From NCBI GenBank assembly GCA_022457155.1, contig JAJGOT010000122.1:1335501-1399500 (forward strand): a stretch of DNA of 64,000 nucleotides, written 5' to 3'. Positions 1 through 12,592 of this stretch are shown here, one piece after another. This DNA is from Cladopsammia gracilis (Eukaryota > Cnidaria > Anthozoa > Scleractinia > Dendrophylliidae). The translations under genes were made by a program, and so were the position numbers. Under the pieces are notes generated by a model. The model had not been told where the DNA came from and made no database searches. It saw only the letters and a program-made list of their open reading frames with translations. The number at the start of each line of letters is the position of its first letter. Position 1 is the first letter of the stretch.

Positions 1-285
1 GTTGCACTTGACCATTCTTCATTCTTGCTAGTTCCAGTTGGGTCTTGGTAATCTCTAGTTCCATTCGCAGGTTCTGGTTTTTAAGACGTTCAAGTTCCAG
101 GAGGGAGTCTGCGGAGGATGCGGGTGGTTGCAACTTGGCGGATTTTTCCGCGGCTTTCGCAGCTAGACGTTTAGATTTTTAGGACGGGCGCTGGGCTCGG
201 TGTCGTCGGCGTCCATAGATGCCATATATGCTGACAAATTCTCTACGTCGAACATGTAATCCTCTTTGTCGAATTTGCTGGCCAT
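1..285 (-). pseudogene. Partial coiled-coil protein, frameshifted, runs off the left edge
   Basis: A minus-strand reading frame starts at the ATG at 285 (MASKFDKED...) and gives an acidic N-terminus. It stops near 172 in one frame, and an adjacent frame then continues with Lys/Ala-rich and Leu/Glu-rich heptad-like sequence (motif LLELERLKNQNLRMELE) to position 1. The two pieces read as one short coiled-coil protein broken by a single frameshift. I do not recognise the family. Nothing else in the window encodes its continuation. Confidence 0.35.
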
Positions 286-390
286 GACGAGGAGATTAAA
301 ATGAAGGATGAAGGATTGGTGCTGAATAAAGGATTGTAGCACGAGGTCTGCTTTCACTAACAAGGAGTCACAAGAATGAACTACTGACAT

Positions 391-952
391 GTGGCGTTAG
401 CTAAAATGCTGATCTAACTGATATAGAATATCTATTACGGCAATTCCATACATACATATTAATTAAACCTTTTAACCTAAACATTAAAACAATCCCCAAG
501 AAAACGCATTTGACCTATTTTTACCCTTTTGACTTTACGACAAATGATTGAAACTGATAGGTAACGTGAGATATCGAAATTTAAGAAGGACTAATACCTT
601 TGCGGTAATGCAATGTGAGATATGACAAGTTCATGACAAGTTCTGACATCCCAATACCCTAGGGAAATTAACAATAGGTCCGGGGGTGCTCCCCAAAAAT
701 TTTAGGTGCAGTATGTGACGCCCTCTTGAAATCCTAACCGGTTTAACCAACCATAGCTTCTATAAAGAAGAAGGAAGAAACCCCCCCGGACAAAAGTCTA
801 CAAAATTTTGTTAACTTTTGTCCCTTTTTTCGTGACTGACTCCGAAATCTCGCTTAATGCGCATGCGCATTAACGACATAAAACCATGTTTAAACTTGAA
901 AAATAAGCTTTCGTTGAAATAAACTTACTCAATACTGTCCGAAAGTATCTGT
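391..952. other. Non-coding stretch with an 18-bp NRF-1-like palindrome
   Basis: No coding signal was seen. At 855-872 there is a perfect 18-bp palindrome, TAATGCGCATGCGCATTA, whose core matches the known NRF-1 binding consensus (YGCGCAYGCGCR). It could be a promoter element for a nearby gene, but no confident gene start lies next to it. Confidence 0.3.
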
Positions 953-969
953 ATGCAAGTGAAATGTCA

Positions 970-1577
970 CTACGTTTTGTCCATTATGCTCAAAAATGGA
1001 TCCATAATGTTCATTTTGTCGGAATGCATCCTTTCCATCAAGTTTAACCTTTCTTGGTCCTCCTTCTTCTCCTCTCTAAACTCTTTTAGGAAATCGATCA
1101 TTTCAGAAGCTGAAGATTTCGATTTCCTTCGCCTTTTGAGGGTTCCCTTTCTTCTTTTCTTTCCATGACTTGGACAGTCTTCATTGCTGTCATCACTACT
1201 TTCTCCTTCATGCTGGTTCCCTGATTCAACTGATTGAGATTCGGCCGAGGACACCGTACAAACTGGCATAATTTTGGGGTTGTCCCCCAAGCAATCGGCC
1301 AATTTGTCGTAAAACTCACATGTTTCCTGTCTCTGCCAGTTTTTTCGTTGTGCTCTTCTGTTCTGTTTTCTTGGAGTTTTTCCCACTTGTTTGAACGCTG
1401 TTCGGGAGTCACTCGCACTGCTACATCGTTGGTAGCATTAAACACTTCAGCAACCAAGTTCCATGCGTCTTTTTTTCTCATTTCCCCTGATGTAAAGTTG
1501 GCTTGGTTTGTTTTCCTTATGGATATTAGTAGTTTTGTGTTTTCTGAAGTCCATGAAGTTAAACATGGTTCTTCCAT
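970..1577 (-). pseudogene. Myb/SANT-like (trihelix/MADF-type) DNA-binding protein, one frameshift
   Basis: The minus-strand start at 1577 gives a tryptophan- and charge-patterned N-terminus (WTSENTKLL, GEMRKKDAWNLVAEVFN, then SNKWEKLQENR), the usual layout of a SANT/Myb-like helix trio. Around 1380 the frame shifts, and the second half continues with TCEFYDKLADCLG, an acidic Ser/Asp patch and a Lys/Arg stretch followed by a Leu/Glu helix ending at 970. Proteins of this design often accompany PIF/Harbinger-type transposases or are domesticated from them. No transposase is directly attached here, so this may be an orphan fragment. Confidence 0.5.
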
Positions 1578-1784
1578 CCTGTTTTGCGTAATGGCGGATG
1601 ATGGACTTTATTTTCACCAGTTCGCGTGGCTGCTATGCCGTTTGAGTGCATTGTGGGATAGAACTGCCAGAACAGGCGGGTTCTCCCGACAGAGTAGGGC
1701 CAGTCTATCCGAAACAAGTTCTCAGAATTGACGCGTTCCATTTAAGAACTGGCTGATCCGCCAGTCAGTTCTAACAAATGGAAA

Positions 1785-4460
1785 GTGCTCTTAGAGTCTG
1801 GCATGAAAGAAATTAAACTGTCAACAATAAAACACATCAGAAGAAAGCTACATGATGAATTCGGAGACTCTTTGAATATGATTCAAACAGAATCCAACAG
1901 AGTCCTTGTGTATCCAGACAGTCTTGATACGAGAGGAGCTTGTTCTCTCCAACTACAAGTTTTATCAGGAAGTTGATGTTTTGAAAGCTGCTTGTTCTAA
2001 CATCACCAGTGCTAAAGAGGTAGCTTATCAGATTCGTCAATCAGGAATGGCCCCCAAACCCTTCTAATCTTGATAACGAACACATTGATACTCCACCTCT
2101 TGTTAATACATTCCTGCAGCATCTATTGGTTGGCGATAATTCAGCCCTATCTGAACGAATGACATGGCTAAGGAACTCTATTGCCCAGGATTTAGAGGTT
2201 GCGATAACTAGAGGCAGATATAAGCCTGGCAAGCATATATTACTTCCATCTGCAGTCAAATCGTTGACTGGCAACGTTGAGCTAATCCAGCTTTTGAACC
2301 GCCTTGGCCATGGTATTGCCTATTCGCAGCAGGAAGAGATTGATACATCTCTTTGCCTGCAGAAACTTGCCATGGCAGCAGAAGATTGTATTCCTCTGCC
2401 TGGCAATATACACCCGTACACAAGTACCACTTTAGCCTTTGACAACATCGACAGGATTGAAGGCACTTTGTCAGGGTGTGGAACATCACACTGTGTGAAC
2501 AGCATTGCCGTTCAACCTGCAGTATGTGTTCCTCAGCCAGAGAAAGTTCTACCTAAGGTGGATAAGTCAAAGCAAAGGACGCGCTCAGTTTCAGAGGAGC
2601 CTCTCCCCATTTACAACATTGGCCAATGAACTGGGCCATCACCAAGGGAAGTGGAAGAGGTCGATGGTGACACCATTATCAAAAGAGGCCAGAAAGAAAA
2701 ATCGCCTATTTGTGCTTGCCCGTTTCCACTATGCAGCCTACAAGCAGAAAATAAGCAGCTGGACTGGCTTTAACATCAAAGTTCACGACAAAGAAAACAT
2801 CATCGCTAGTAATGCGGGTTACTTACCAACCATTAACGCCCCAGCTACCAGCATGTCTACAGTGAATGAGATACTAAACCGATCTCTGGCCATAATTGGC
2901 AGTTTGAATGTTACTAGCATAGCATGCGTCTTTGACCAAGTAATTTTTTTGCAAGGCCCTCGAGATCAAGTCAAAGAATGCCAAACTGTATAAACCAATT
3001 GTTCTCCATCTTGGAACATTTCACACTCTATGTACACTGCTTTCCATAATCGGAAAGAGGTTTCAAAATGCTGGCCTCAAGCATTTATGCATTGAATCCG
3101 GAGTTGTAGCTGAAGACTCTGTTTCTGCCCTATTAGAAAATTGAAGCTATAACAGAGCTATTCGGATCCACAAACTTGCATATGAGGCATTTATCAGAGT
3201 AGCCTGGGTGATTCCAACCATGGGTAGAAGAACGTTATCCTCTAGCCATGGATCACATTAAGAGAGCTCTGGACGAAGTTGCCGACGTAGCTAATGATTT
3301 GAAGGAAAACCACGATCGAGTTATACTGATCCAGCTGTTCAAGCGTATGAACGAGTGCTTTGAAGAATTTGTAGACCATCTCCAGAAAACAAGTGGTCCC
3401 CTCTCAGCATTCTGGATGTCATATGTTGACATCGTTGAGCTAATGCTGCAGATGGTTCCAGCTTCAAGGGAAGTACATTGGACACTACATCTCTCTTGTG
3501 TTCTTACAACGCTTCCATGGTGTTCTGCTTATAATGCCATTAATTATACGCGATACATGTCTGTGTACTACAGCAACATGACAAGTCTCCCAGAAGAGCA
3601 CCCAGAAGTACATGAGTTTATGAAAGCTGGTGGGTTTTCAGTTCAAATGAGCTCGGACAACTCTTTCGGCCGAATCCCTGTGGTTCAAACCGTCGAGGAG
3701 ACAGTTAATAAAGACATACAGACCGCTGGTTGAACTAAAGGTTTCAGCTTGAAGTCAGGTGCCATACAGCGATATTATATGACAGCAGAATTCAGAACTT
3801 TATTCCTCCATAATTTGCGAAACATGGTAGGATATGCTCAAGGAAATAATGATCACGTTGATCTCCAACAGTAGTCATACCAACACCATACTTAATTGCT
3901 GGTATGGCTTTGATTCAGAAGCTAAAGTTGGACTATCTCACATTCGGTGAAATAACTGATATGCCATTCGCAAGAGTTTTTCAGGAGGGAGAAGGTAGCA
4001 GTAGAATAGACGTTGTGTTTGATGTGTATAGGGACCTTTCAATTAAATTAGTGGAGAGAGAATTGAGAGATTCCATTGCATTTAAAAACCTTTCAACTGG
4101 CCAGGAGGTTAAGCAGTTCAGAAGCAGAATGGTCAGAATAAAAACAGCCTTATCAAGTTTGTTGTTGAATACTGGAGTAAACCGGCTTGTCAATCAAAGC
4201 TGCAGGACAAGGCACTTTATACCACATATGGAAACCATTGCTATAAGCTAACAACAAAGAGCGCACAAGAAGAACAAGGGCCATTCAATGCCATAGTCAT
4301 CTCATCTGAGGACACATGTACGCATTCTCTGTTTTGCTTTTTCAAGTGACATCAGACTGCCACTTTACCAGTGTTGTGCTTCATAGCAAATGGCAATATA
4401 CATAGATATTATACAAGGTCTTGCTTGGGCTACATGCCTTTACAGGCTGTGACTTGGTGC
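1785..4460 (+). pseudogene. 5' part of a large repeated-family gene with FEN/XPG-like motifs, multiply frameshifted
   Basis: Plus-strand fragments in successive frames read as one protein: an N-terminal helical piece (1785-1976), a central block (2126-2629, motif EEIDTSLCLQKLA), 2505-2993, a block at 3248-3733 and another at 3904-4251. The last part, around 4280-4460, contains VISSEDT and GLHAFTGCD-like remnants in shifting frames. In FEN1/XPG nucleases an E/D-rich 'SEDSD' motif and a 'GCD...GIGK' helix-hairpin-helix occur in this order, and the matching GIGK motif is found at 15208 onward, beyond the inserted transposon. I infer a PIN/FEN-like nuclease-related family. The function is unproven and the copy is dead. 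Confidence 0.45.
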
Positions 4461-4464
4461 ATTT
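4461..4464. repeat. Target-site duplication (left), ATTT
   Basis: The four bases directly before the CACAG terminus at 4465 are ATTT. The same four bases directly follow the inverted CTGTG terminus at 15204-15207. Removing the element and one ATTT brings the GCD half (left) and the AFVGIGK half (right) of the host reading frame together, supporting insertion of a single unit. Confidence 0.75.
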
Positions 4465-4479
4465 CACAGCATGAAATTG

Positions 4480-4789
4480 TGCATTTACGCATCTTTATTT
4501 GTTGCGTAAACATTCGTAAAGAACTTTAACCCGGACATTGCGTAAAGGTTGCGTAAATGACATTAAAGGAGTGTAAATAATAAAGATAATAATAGACGAG
4601 ATTTACGGTTTATCATTTACAGAAATACCGTATGAAGTGATACATTATGTCTCAGTGCTCAGTAACGAATTTCCCATCTAATTTCGTTCACTTCGCACTG
4701 TGAACCTTTACGCTTCTTTAACTTTGTTTACGCTTTGTTCTTTACTAACCTTTCCCTTTCTTTACGCATAAGTAGCCTTTACGCACATT
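4480..4789. repeat. Left subterminal repeat zone (TTTACG/CGTAAA)
   Basis: Short motifs such as GCGTAAA, TTTACGC and CGTAAAG recur roughly every 15-40 bases on both strands. The pattern resumes briefly after the nested element at 7029 (GTTTACG) and is mirrored at 14940-15165. In CACTA elements such arrays are transposase-binding sites; that role is inferred here. Confidence 0.55.
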
Positions 4790-7028
4790 TGTGACCCTCC
4801 ACGGGAAAACAGGGAAAAAGGTGAATGCACGGGCACGCCAAAATGACACGCTAAACAATAGGCAGTGAGCGAAATGACACGCCGGTTTCTGAGCAGTGTG
4901 TCTAAAGGCACGCCTAATTAAAATTTTCTTTTTGTTTATATCGCACGCTAAAAACAAAAGCGCGTGTCAAACTGTGTCGAGTTCAGCACCGTGTGAAATC
5001 ACACGCTAGTGAGCAAAATTGCACGCAGTTCTGGCGAGCAAAATGACACAAAGTTCTGGCGAGCAAAATAACACGCTAACTGAACTTACCGTGCCCTTGT
5101 CTTGTCAAACAATCGCGAACTCGTCGGAGCTTGAGCTAAATAAAGGCTGTGTGACTTAATTTCGTACTGACTTTCATCGGCCACCCATAAAAACAAACTC
5201 TGAAAACAAACAAACATTTGTTCGCTGATTCGCTTTTAATCGAGTATGAAATTGAACTAAACTTTGTAAACGCGAAAACGTACACTAATGGCTTTCCGTT
5301 TTTGAACGGAATTCCGTTCACTTTCTAGCTGTTTATCATTCATTCAGAAAAAAATTGTCCATCCATTAAAAAAAAAATCATCATCCGTTTGAACTGCTTT
5401 TGCATAATCCGTTCAGAACAGTTTTCACCGGTTCGAACCGCTACAGTCACCCGTTCGAATGGCCTGAGTTGATCGCTTAGGATTCAGCCGGCGAGGTTTT
5501 TTTTCTTATCAGTGACGAAGAATCTACAAAGACGCCCTTGTGTAAACAATGTCGCACAACAAAAATATAACTCGTGAATGCTATCCGTTCAAGCTGTTCA
5601 CTTGCCGTTTATCAGCCGTAATTTGGCGAGCGAAGCTACAAGGATAACACAAAATCCTGGGAAGCGCCCGCGCCAGTGGTCCTGTGTTCAGGTTTCAAAT
5701 TACCCTTTTGACACGTGCAAATTTGGAGCACTTTTTACCGACAACTGCGTAGGACAAACTTAAAAGGGCTAATTTTTTTTTTTTTTGCTACATAAATTTC
5801 CCTGCGGTCTTCAACTTCGATTGTTACATTTAGTTTCATTCACGATTTTTTAACAACTTGAACTGAAGTTCAGAATGAATTTTGCACACTTGGGACTCGG
5901 GGCCACTTGTTTACATTAATATTATAATATGTTATATTCATCATTATCTGGCCTTCAAGTCGACAAACAGATGGTTGCATCATCCTTACAATGTAATAAA
6001 GTACTCGGTAAAGGTAAACAACAAACATGCAATTTACTTAATTTAGCCGAGTTCACAGCCGCTCCGTTCGAAATTTCTTCAGTCGTTTTAACATTTTAAG
6101 CCGTTCACCGCGAGCGGTTCCAAATGATTCTTTAGCCATTCACAGTCAGCTGTTCGGCCGATGTCTTTCAAACAGTTGTGCAAAGGAACTAGCAAACTTC
6201 TCAAACGCACTGCCACGACAACGCGCTCTTCTGTCAAATTGATTGATACAGCGTAGCTGTTGTTGCGTTATCTGTCTTGATGTTTTGTAACTCGTATGCA
6301 AATGTAGACGTCGGCAAGGAGTCGCAGTCATGCTTCACTGAGTTCAACGGAGTTCGCTTGCAGTTCGCTTGTTTTCTTTTGCTCTTCAAGTTATTTTTGT
6401 TATTCATAGTTTTATTTATAATATAGTCGGGGTTAAGCGTTGCAGGTGAAATTTACTGCCTGTAAATTTTCCGTCTGCCATGCGGCCATGAATTTTTGTC
6501 TTCTTGCGTTCAACCATTATTCACGGCTATCTGTTCAAAACTTGACGTGGGCAGTTCAGATTCAGCCGTTTTATCCATTCAAAATTCATGAACTGTTCAG
6601 CCGTTCAGGGCCTTCCGTTTGAAATTATTTTTTCATAAGCTTTTCAGCCGTTCGTGGCTATCCGTTGGGAATAATAAGCCATTCAACCGTTCATGACCAT
6701 CTATTCGAATTTTTTGACGAGCTGTTCGTACGTTCATGTCCATCGTTCAGAATAATTAACAAGCCCTTCTGGTAAGCCTCATCACACGCGTGCCACATTG
6801 CACGCAGGCCTTTTTACACGCGTGTTACATTGCACGTTAGTCGTGACATTTAACACGCTACATGATACAAAAGCTTTTAGCATGCCAAACAATAGGTACC
6901 GTGACACTCTTTGTTTTGCTTAATAAATATGCGCATATCCGTGACATTGTGGCACGCTTAGCGTGCCGTGACATGACACGCGTGCCCGTGCATTCACCTT
7001 TTTCCCTGTTTTCCCGTGGAGGGTCACA
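4790..7028. mobile_element. Non-autonomous DNA element with TGTGACCCTCCACGGG ends
   Basis: Terminal inverted repeats of about 49 bp begin TGTGACCCTCCACGGGAAAA at 4790 and end in the complement at 7028. Next to them are arrays of a CACGC/GCGTG motif spaced by 10-20 bases (4825-5075 and 6785-6990). No transposase is encoded. The middle (about 5270-6765) holds a different array based on CCGTTC/GAACGG and probably represents a second element nested inside. No clear target duplication was seen. Related ends occur at 43066/44854 and 56506. Confidence 0.7.
5270..6765. repeat. Core with CCGTTC/GAACGG motif arrays, probably a nested element
   Basis: The left part (GAAAACGTACACTAATGGC, then TTCCGT, GAACGG) resembles the left end of the element starting at 56506, which also reads GGGAAAACGTACACTAACGC. 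The right part (about 6050-6765) is dense in GCCGTTC and CCGTTCA. The middle has no coding signal. The outer CACGC arrays resume on both sides, which is why I infer nesting. Confidence 0.4.
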
Positions 7029-7430
7029 TTTAATAGTGTTTACGATTTTTTCATTTTCTGTTCAGTTTTTACGGGGACACATAACTTTCCTCACGGCCGT
7101 TCGCGCCCCAGCTCTGTAATACCATGCATGCCACCTGCATGGCCTTAGAAGCACTCCAGATATCACAACTTTTAAGAGTCAACTAAAAACGTGCTTTTTA
7201 GGTTAGCTTATTATAATTGTAGTATTCTTGAATTTTAGTATTTGTAAATCGATAAATTGTAGTGTACATACCGTAATTTGTTAACTATTCGTAGTATCGC
7301 AAAGCGCGCTAGGAAAATTAGTGAGTTAGCCTTATAAAAATTCATAAATTATTATTATTTGAAAAACCCTTAAGTTGTAATTGGTGTCAGCCAAAAAGTC
7401 TCCATTTGTTCCGAGTTAAGTCCTTATTTA

Positions 7431-10400
7431 TCAATAATTGCACATTATCATAAAAAGAGAAATACGAAAAACGTTGTGCGGGTTTTCTTCAAATTCTTTG
7501 GGCAGTGTAGCACATGCAACGAAATGATCGGACAGAAGCTTCTTCATCAGTTGAATCTCAATGCACCTTTTACTGGTCTTAAAACTGCTAAGGATGCCAT
7601 TGAAACGTTCGAAGCTGAAGCACCAGAAATTATAAACTGGCCCATAGTCTAAAATGCATGTTTGGTTTGACGTTCGATTTACCATAGAGCTGTTCAAACT
7701 TTTGACAAAATTGTAGAAGCATTAAATCTGCTTTTTGCAATTCCAGGACAGTTATTACAGGCCTTGTTAAGAATTTACAAGCCAATACGAAAACCTGCCA
7801 GCAACGCATGTGTTCTTTGGGTTAAAGTCCATCCAAAACAAACAAAAATACACAAGTGTCCAGTTTTTCCACTGGGATGCTGTATAACAGCCATAATTAG
7901 CTGATATCTTGTGCCGCAGTCTCCCCAGCCCTGATCCGACATCAACTTCTTTGATGCGCTTCTCCAACAACAACAACAACAACAAACAAAACTTTACTAG
8001 ACATATAAACTTAAATACAGCCTGCAAATTAGCAAAAACGCTATTCGAGGCAGGGAAAAGTAATGTAATTGAAAATAATAAAGGTTAGACAATATAACAA
8101 TACAGAAGCTGATCTGTCTTTACGTCTTGCTTCTTAAGGAGATCTTTTTCCATCCACAGCTTAAACATGGATTTTGCTGTTCCTAAGAACAAATTGTGCA
8201 TCGGATCAGTCACAGTGAATCGAATGCAGTCAAAGTAACCTAACTCCAGAAGAACACTGTAGTATAGTCCATACTTCTTAGCTAACTAATCATGTTTTGT
8301 TTAGGTTTTAGCCCTTGAAAGCTCTCTAGCATGTTGTTTGTATGAACGAATGTCTCGCTTTGGCCATTCCTCCCTTTTAAAACCTGAAAAGTCAAATGAA
8401 TCTTTAACATTTCCAGGAAAAAACTTGAAGCACTTTGAGCAACCACGATGAGAGTTGTGGTTCTTGAAACCACAAAGTTTCCTAGCCGCAGGAACATCAC
8501 AAGAAATGCATGCTATCGCAGCTCTGTAATGCAACGGTAAATGGCACAAGCTTGACTTTAGATAAACGCCATTCCAAAGAACTTTCATTTCTTTTACAAG
8601 TGGCACTAGAAATTCATTAAGGCTTGCTGGTTCCTTATCCAAATCTGGGATCATACCAACAACAATGATATTCTCCCATTTAAATCGCATACTTCTGGGC
8701 AGGTTAAGGTTTGCTAGGTACAGTACTCCTACAGAATAATCATTCCTGTGTTTGAGAGGTTGGAAAAAATAAAAGTTCAGCATGAACATATAGTTTCTGG
8801 GAGCAGAGAGGAAGGGTTCCCCATCAACAGTTTGAAAGTCTTTCCACACTTGTCCATCAACAATGTCAGCCAGGTAGCCTTCTTCAGTTTGATGGCCACG
8901 CCATAACTCACAGTGTTGTGGAAAATCATTTCTTGAAGCTTGTCTTTAACACTGTTGCAGCAATGTACTTTAGAGGATAGAACTCTTCGATCCCATTGCT
9001 CAGAAATATTTTTTTGGATAAAAGTTCCCCACAAGTGGGACTTCTTGCGTATGTCTTGTATTCGCAATGTTTGACAAACCTTCGCCCTCGATGGTCAAGT
9101 TCTGTGCAGTCCTTCATGTCATACATTTAACTGCATTTGGAGCAAACAGCATATTTGGTGAAATTATCACGATTAAAACAAGCAAACTTTTGTAGCAGAA
9201 CAACGAGGAAGGTATAATACCCAACAACTCTTCCAGGTATTGACAGCCAGATAAATCACTAAGTACCTTGATAAATTGGAAAAGAAACTGAAGAAGCCAC
9301 TCTAGACCATTGTCACTGAGCTTGCATAAAGACTGCCACCTGAGAATGAAATACACAAGCTATTGTACAAGTACAGTTAACTTCTGAGTTTTTGTTTGCT
9401 TTGGAGTTGGCTTTGGACAACAGTCATTACTATTCATATCACAAAGGAGATCTTCTTGAGAGACATCTTCCCAAATTTCAGACTCTTGTACTTCTTCACA
9501 TGTGTTATCAGTCTCTGGATCTCCACCTTGTACCTGAAAATAACATGCAAATAAAAATGGCATTAAGTGAAATACAAAATTAATGCATAAATGGTGTCTG
9601 TTTAATTATTCTTTTACATGTATATATGGCTATTTATGACTGGCCTTGTTACACTGTGAAAAACCCTAAACGAAGCTAGTCAGGCTGATTAGCATGAATA
9701 TAAAACAATGATTAATCGGCCACCATTTATACATTGGGTCAATAATCTGTCACATCAAAGTGAAATTTGGGATCGGTGCAGTGACATGTACATGTATGTT
9801 ATGAACTTTGCTGGCCCTGCACTGCAATGACCAGAGAGTTACTGAGTTATTTGGCTTTGCTGTGGTTCAAATTTTTCTTTGGTTTAAAAAATGTTCAAAC
9901 CAGCTTGATTTGTGTTTTCCATTATCTGAGACTATGTTGATGAGTCTGGGACAAAGACAAAAATTTTTGTCTGAAATTTTTTAAACCAAAGAATAATTTG
10001 AACCAAAACAGCTACATGTTATATTGTACACTTGTGCAGAGTTTCCCAGGGCCTTCAGTGTGGTGTGGTCAACAAAACCAAAGACTTCAGGGTAAAAAAT
10101 GATGTCTACGACTATTTTCACTCAACATGCTTTTGTGTAATATTTTTCCATATAAATCTATTAACATTTTTAATGTTTTTAAATTCCTATTAACCTTGCG
10201 AGGTTTCGCCTTATTTTAGTAACTTTAGTTTACACTTTTATCTGTCAAAATTCTTTTGTTCGCTGATACCAAACAGGACTCGAAACGGAACCAGTGGTCA
10301 CATACACAAAAGCTATTGCTTGTTTTGATTTACGTCCAACAATTTCATGGCTCGTTTCTCAAGCGAAACAAGAAAAGAAGTACAAATCGAAGACTCTGGT

Positions 10401-11993
10401 ACTGTATAAATATGCTGAAGTGTACTATATTTTGCCAATAGAGACGAACCACCTTCATCCATGAAATTCCATGGTCAACTGATTTCTATCACTGCTCGCA
10501 CATATTGAGATATTTAGCCACACGATTTCAGAATCAGAAAAATAGCTGGGCCAAAATCAAGACAAATAGATTATTTACAAATGTGAAAAATCTGAGACCA
10601 TTTGGTGAACACAGCACTGCAGGATTGAATGGATTCGACAATGATGGCGTAAACTTGAAAAACAGTTACCCATTGTTTTTCAAGATTGTAGCTTGCGTGA
10701 CACCTCACGACATAGCCGCTTTAAGTCTTACAGTGCACACGGACTTCTGGTAATAAGTATTTTGTTGAAGTTGCCTTGACAAAATACAGTTTACCCTTAA
10801 TGACCCTTGGTCACACTAGGGACGATTTTGTAAACTTTTAATGAATAAAGTAACAATCTCGGCTTTGACAAGTATGACAGATGCTTTTCAGAGTACCACC
10901 CAGGAATAAATGAAGCAGAAAAGTTTCAACTTACCTCATCTGAATCAGAACTATTGTTGTTACTAATTGGCTGTGGATGATCTGGGGCAAAACTTATGGG
11001 GACGCTCTCTTCAGATTCTGAATCTACAGGAAGAAAGACAATAAAATATATTGTTACAAATTATTTGATGAATATGAATATACATGTATCATAATAATCA
11101 TGTGTGAACAACACATGAATAATGAATGAAATTGTGTTCCTTGCAGTTATTTTATCAACTTAAACAGTTAAAATTCAGGCTAAAATGGTGACATCCAAGC
11201 ATTCTGGACTACAAAAACAGGTGGGGAAGTGAAGACATTAGCTGCAAAAATTTGGCCTCCAATGTTTTCTTAGAAGCACTCAAGGAGGCAAATGTTTCTG
11301 AATATTTTGAAACATTCCCTAAAAACTATTCTTACTTTTCCAGATATAACTTTTATTTTTCGTACATACTGGATAGTGTTTTTGGCATGCTCTGATTGGC
11401 TACTCAAACATGTAGGATAGTATTTCCTATGTATTCACATCAAGACAGCTCGTAGAATTTATAGTTGGCAAAATTATTTGTCGGCTGTGAAAAGTATGAC
11501 CGATACTTTTCAGAAGTCTGACAGCACACATAACAATTTCTGATTTGTGGGAGACTTTTTCCATTGAAAAGGGGCTGGTTATTTCTTCTGGTGCAATTCT
11601 TATAGATCATTTTTATGTGACGTCACGACAATCACAGGCCGGTGCAATTCCTGCATTTAGCTGCAAGTCGTACTTGTCATTTTGATCCAGAGATACCATG
11701 TGACCAGTTTTGGCGAAAATTTACGTCGATCCCATCCTGGTTTTGACAGTCCGGTCTGATTCATATTTTGTCAGCAGCCTTCAACTGTCGAACCCAATCG
11801 TTCAATTTTTGTTGTCAGGCAGTCATACGAGAGATCATAAGCTTCAGAAAGCAAAGTTCACTTACCTTGAACTGTTGACGAGCTTGGTTCCAAGAATTCG
11901 TCGTCAAATGGAAATGTATTTTCTCCTGGATCATCTTGAGTCAAGATTGATGCTGAACTACTTTTTGCGTTTGCGTTTTCGTTCAGTCGCCAT
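7431..11993 (-). pseudogene. tnp2-like (CACTA/EnSpm) transposase, intron-containing, decayed
   Basis: Minus-strand exons with splice signals precede the catalytic region: exon 1 about 11866-11993 (MATERKRKRK start, donor GTAAGT), exon 2 10935-11023 (acceptor TAG, donor GTAAG, SDSDE-rich) and exon 3 ending at acceptor 9533. The body then shows KLSDNGLEWLLQFLFQF (9250-9330), LADIVDG-like, MLNFYFFQPLKH, YLANLNLPRSMRFKWEN (about 8700), CGFKNHNSHRGCSKC (zinc-knuckle-like), DPMHNLFLGTAKSMF (about 8190) and FWCFSFERFNGIL (about 7600). This is the order found in transposases of the tnp2 family. Exon 1 and several body segments are broken by frameshifts or stops, so it is inactive. It is the likely transposase of the surrounding 4465-15203 element. 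Confidence 0.65.
9600..10930. other. Probable intron of the tnp2-like gene
   Basis: No protein signal was found. It lies between exon 2 (donor at 10934) and exon 3 (acceptor at 9533) on the minus strand and is AT-rich with no recognisable repeats. Confidence 0.4.
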
Positions 11994-12592
11994 GTTCAAT
12001 TTGTATGATTGTAATATTGCCACTTGTGTTTATAACATGTTGACTTAGTGACATATTCTTTACGAGTTGCGGTACTCTGCCTCATAAAGGCTTCAAAATT
12101 CACTGCTTACCACCTCGTGGCCGCGAAAATACGGACCTTAAGCAGGTCAACCGGAAGTAACGACGGCCTTGTTGACCGTAATTTGCATAATCATCTTGCT
12201 GTCCACCTGACGTCGCGGTGGTGATTTGCAAGAGTTTGGCGGTGTCTCGAGAACGTGAGTTTGTTTGACAGTTTTACTTTTCAAATCCGTAGTTTCAAAA
12301 GCAAATCTGGGTTTTTACCTAAACTAGCGAGTTTAGATCGCATTGACGAGTTATTTATTTTCTTTCTTCTTTCAAGTAAAAAAACGAAAAGTCGCATCGA
12401 CTATGGAGAAGAGTACTGGAGTTCCCACCATGGCTAGAAATGGGTAAATACAAGTCTTATTCTTTTGATTGCAATTTCCTCTGCTTTTCTCGAAAATTGT
12501 CCGACTTTCAAAACAAAGTTAAGTTAATTTATCTGTGACACATTTTCCCTCGCTGACTTAATTAATTTAATTTCAATTTGAGGTCAAACATC

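Noticed and set aside
1234..1731. 165-codon plus-strand frame
   Set aside because: Antisense to the Myb/SANT-like pseudogene. Its sequence is the reverse complement pattern of that gene.
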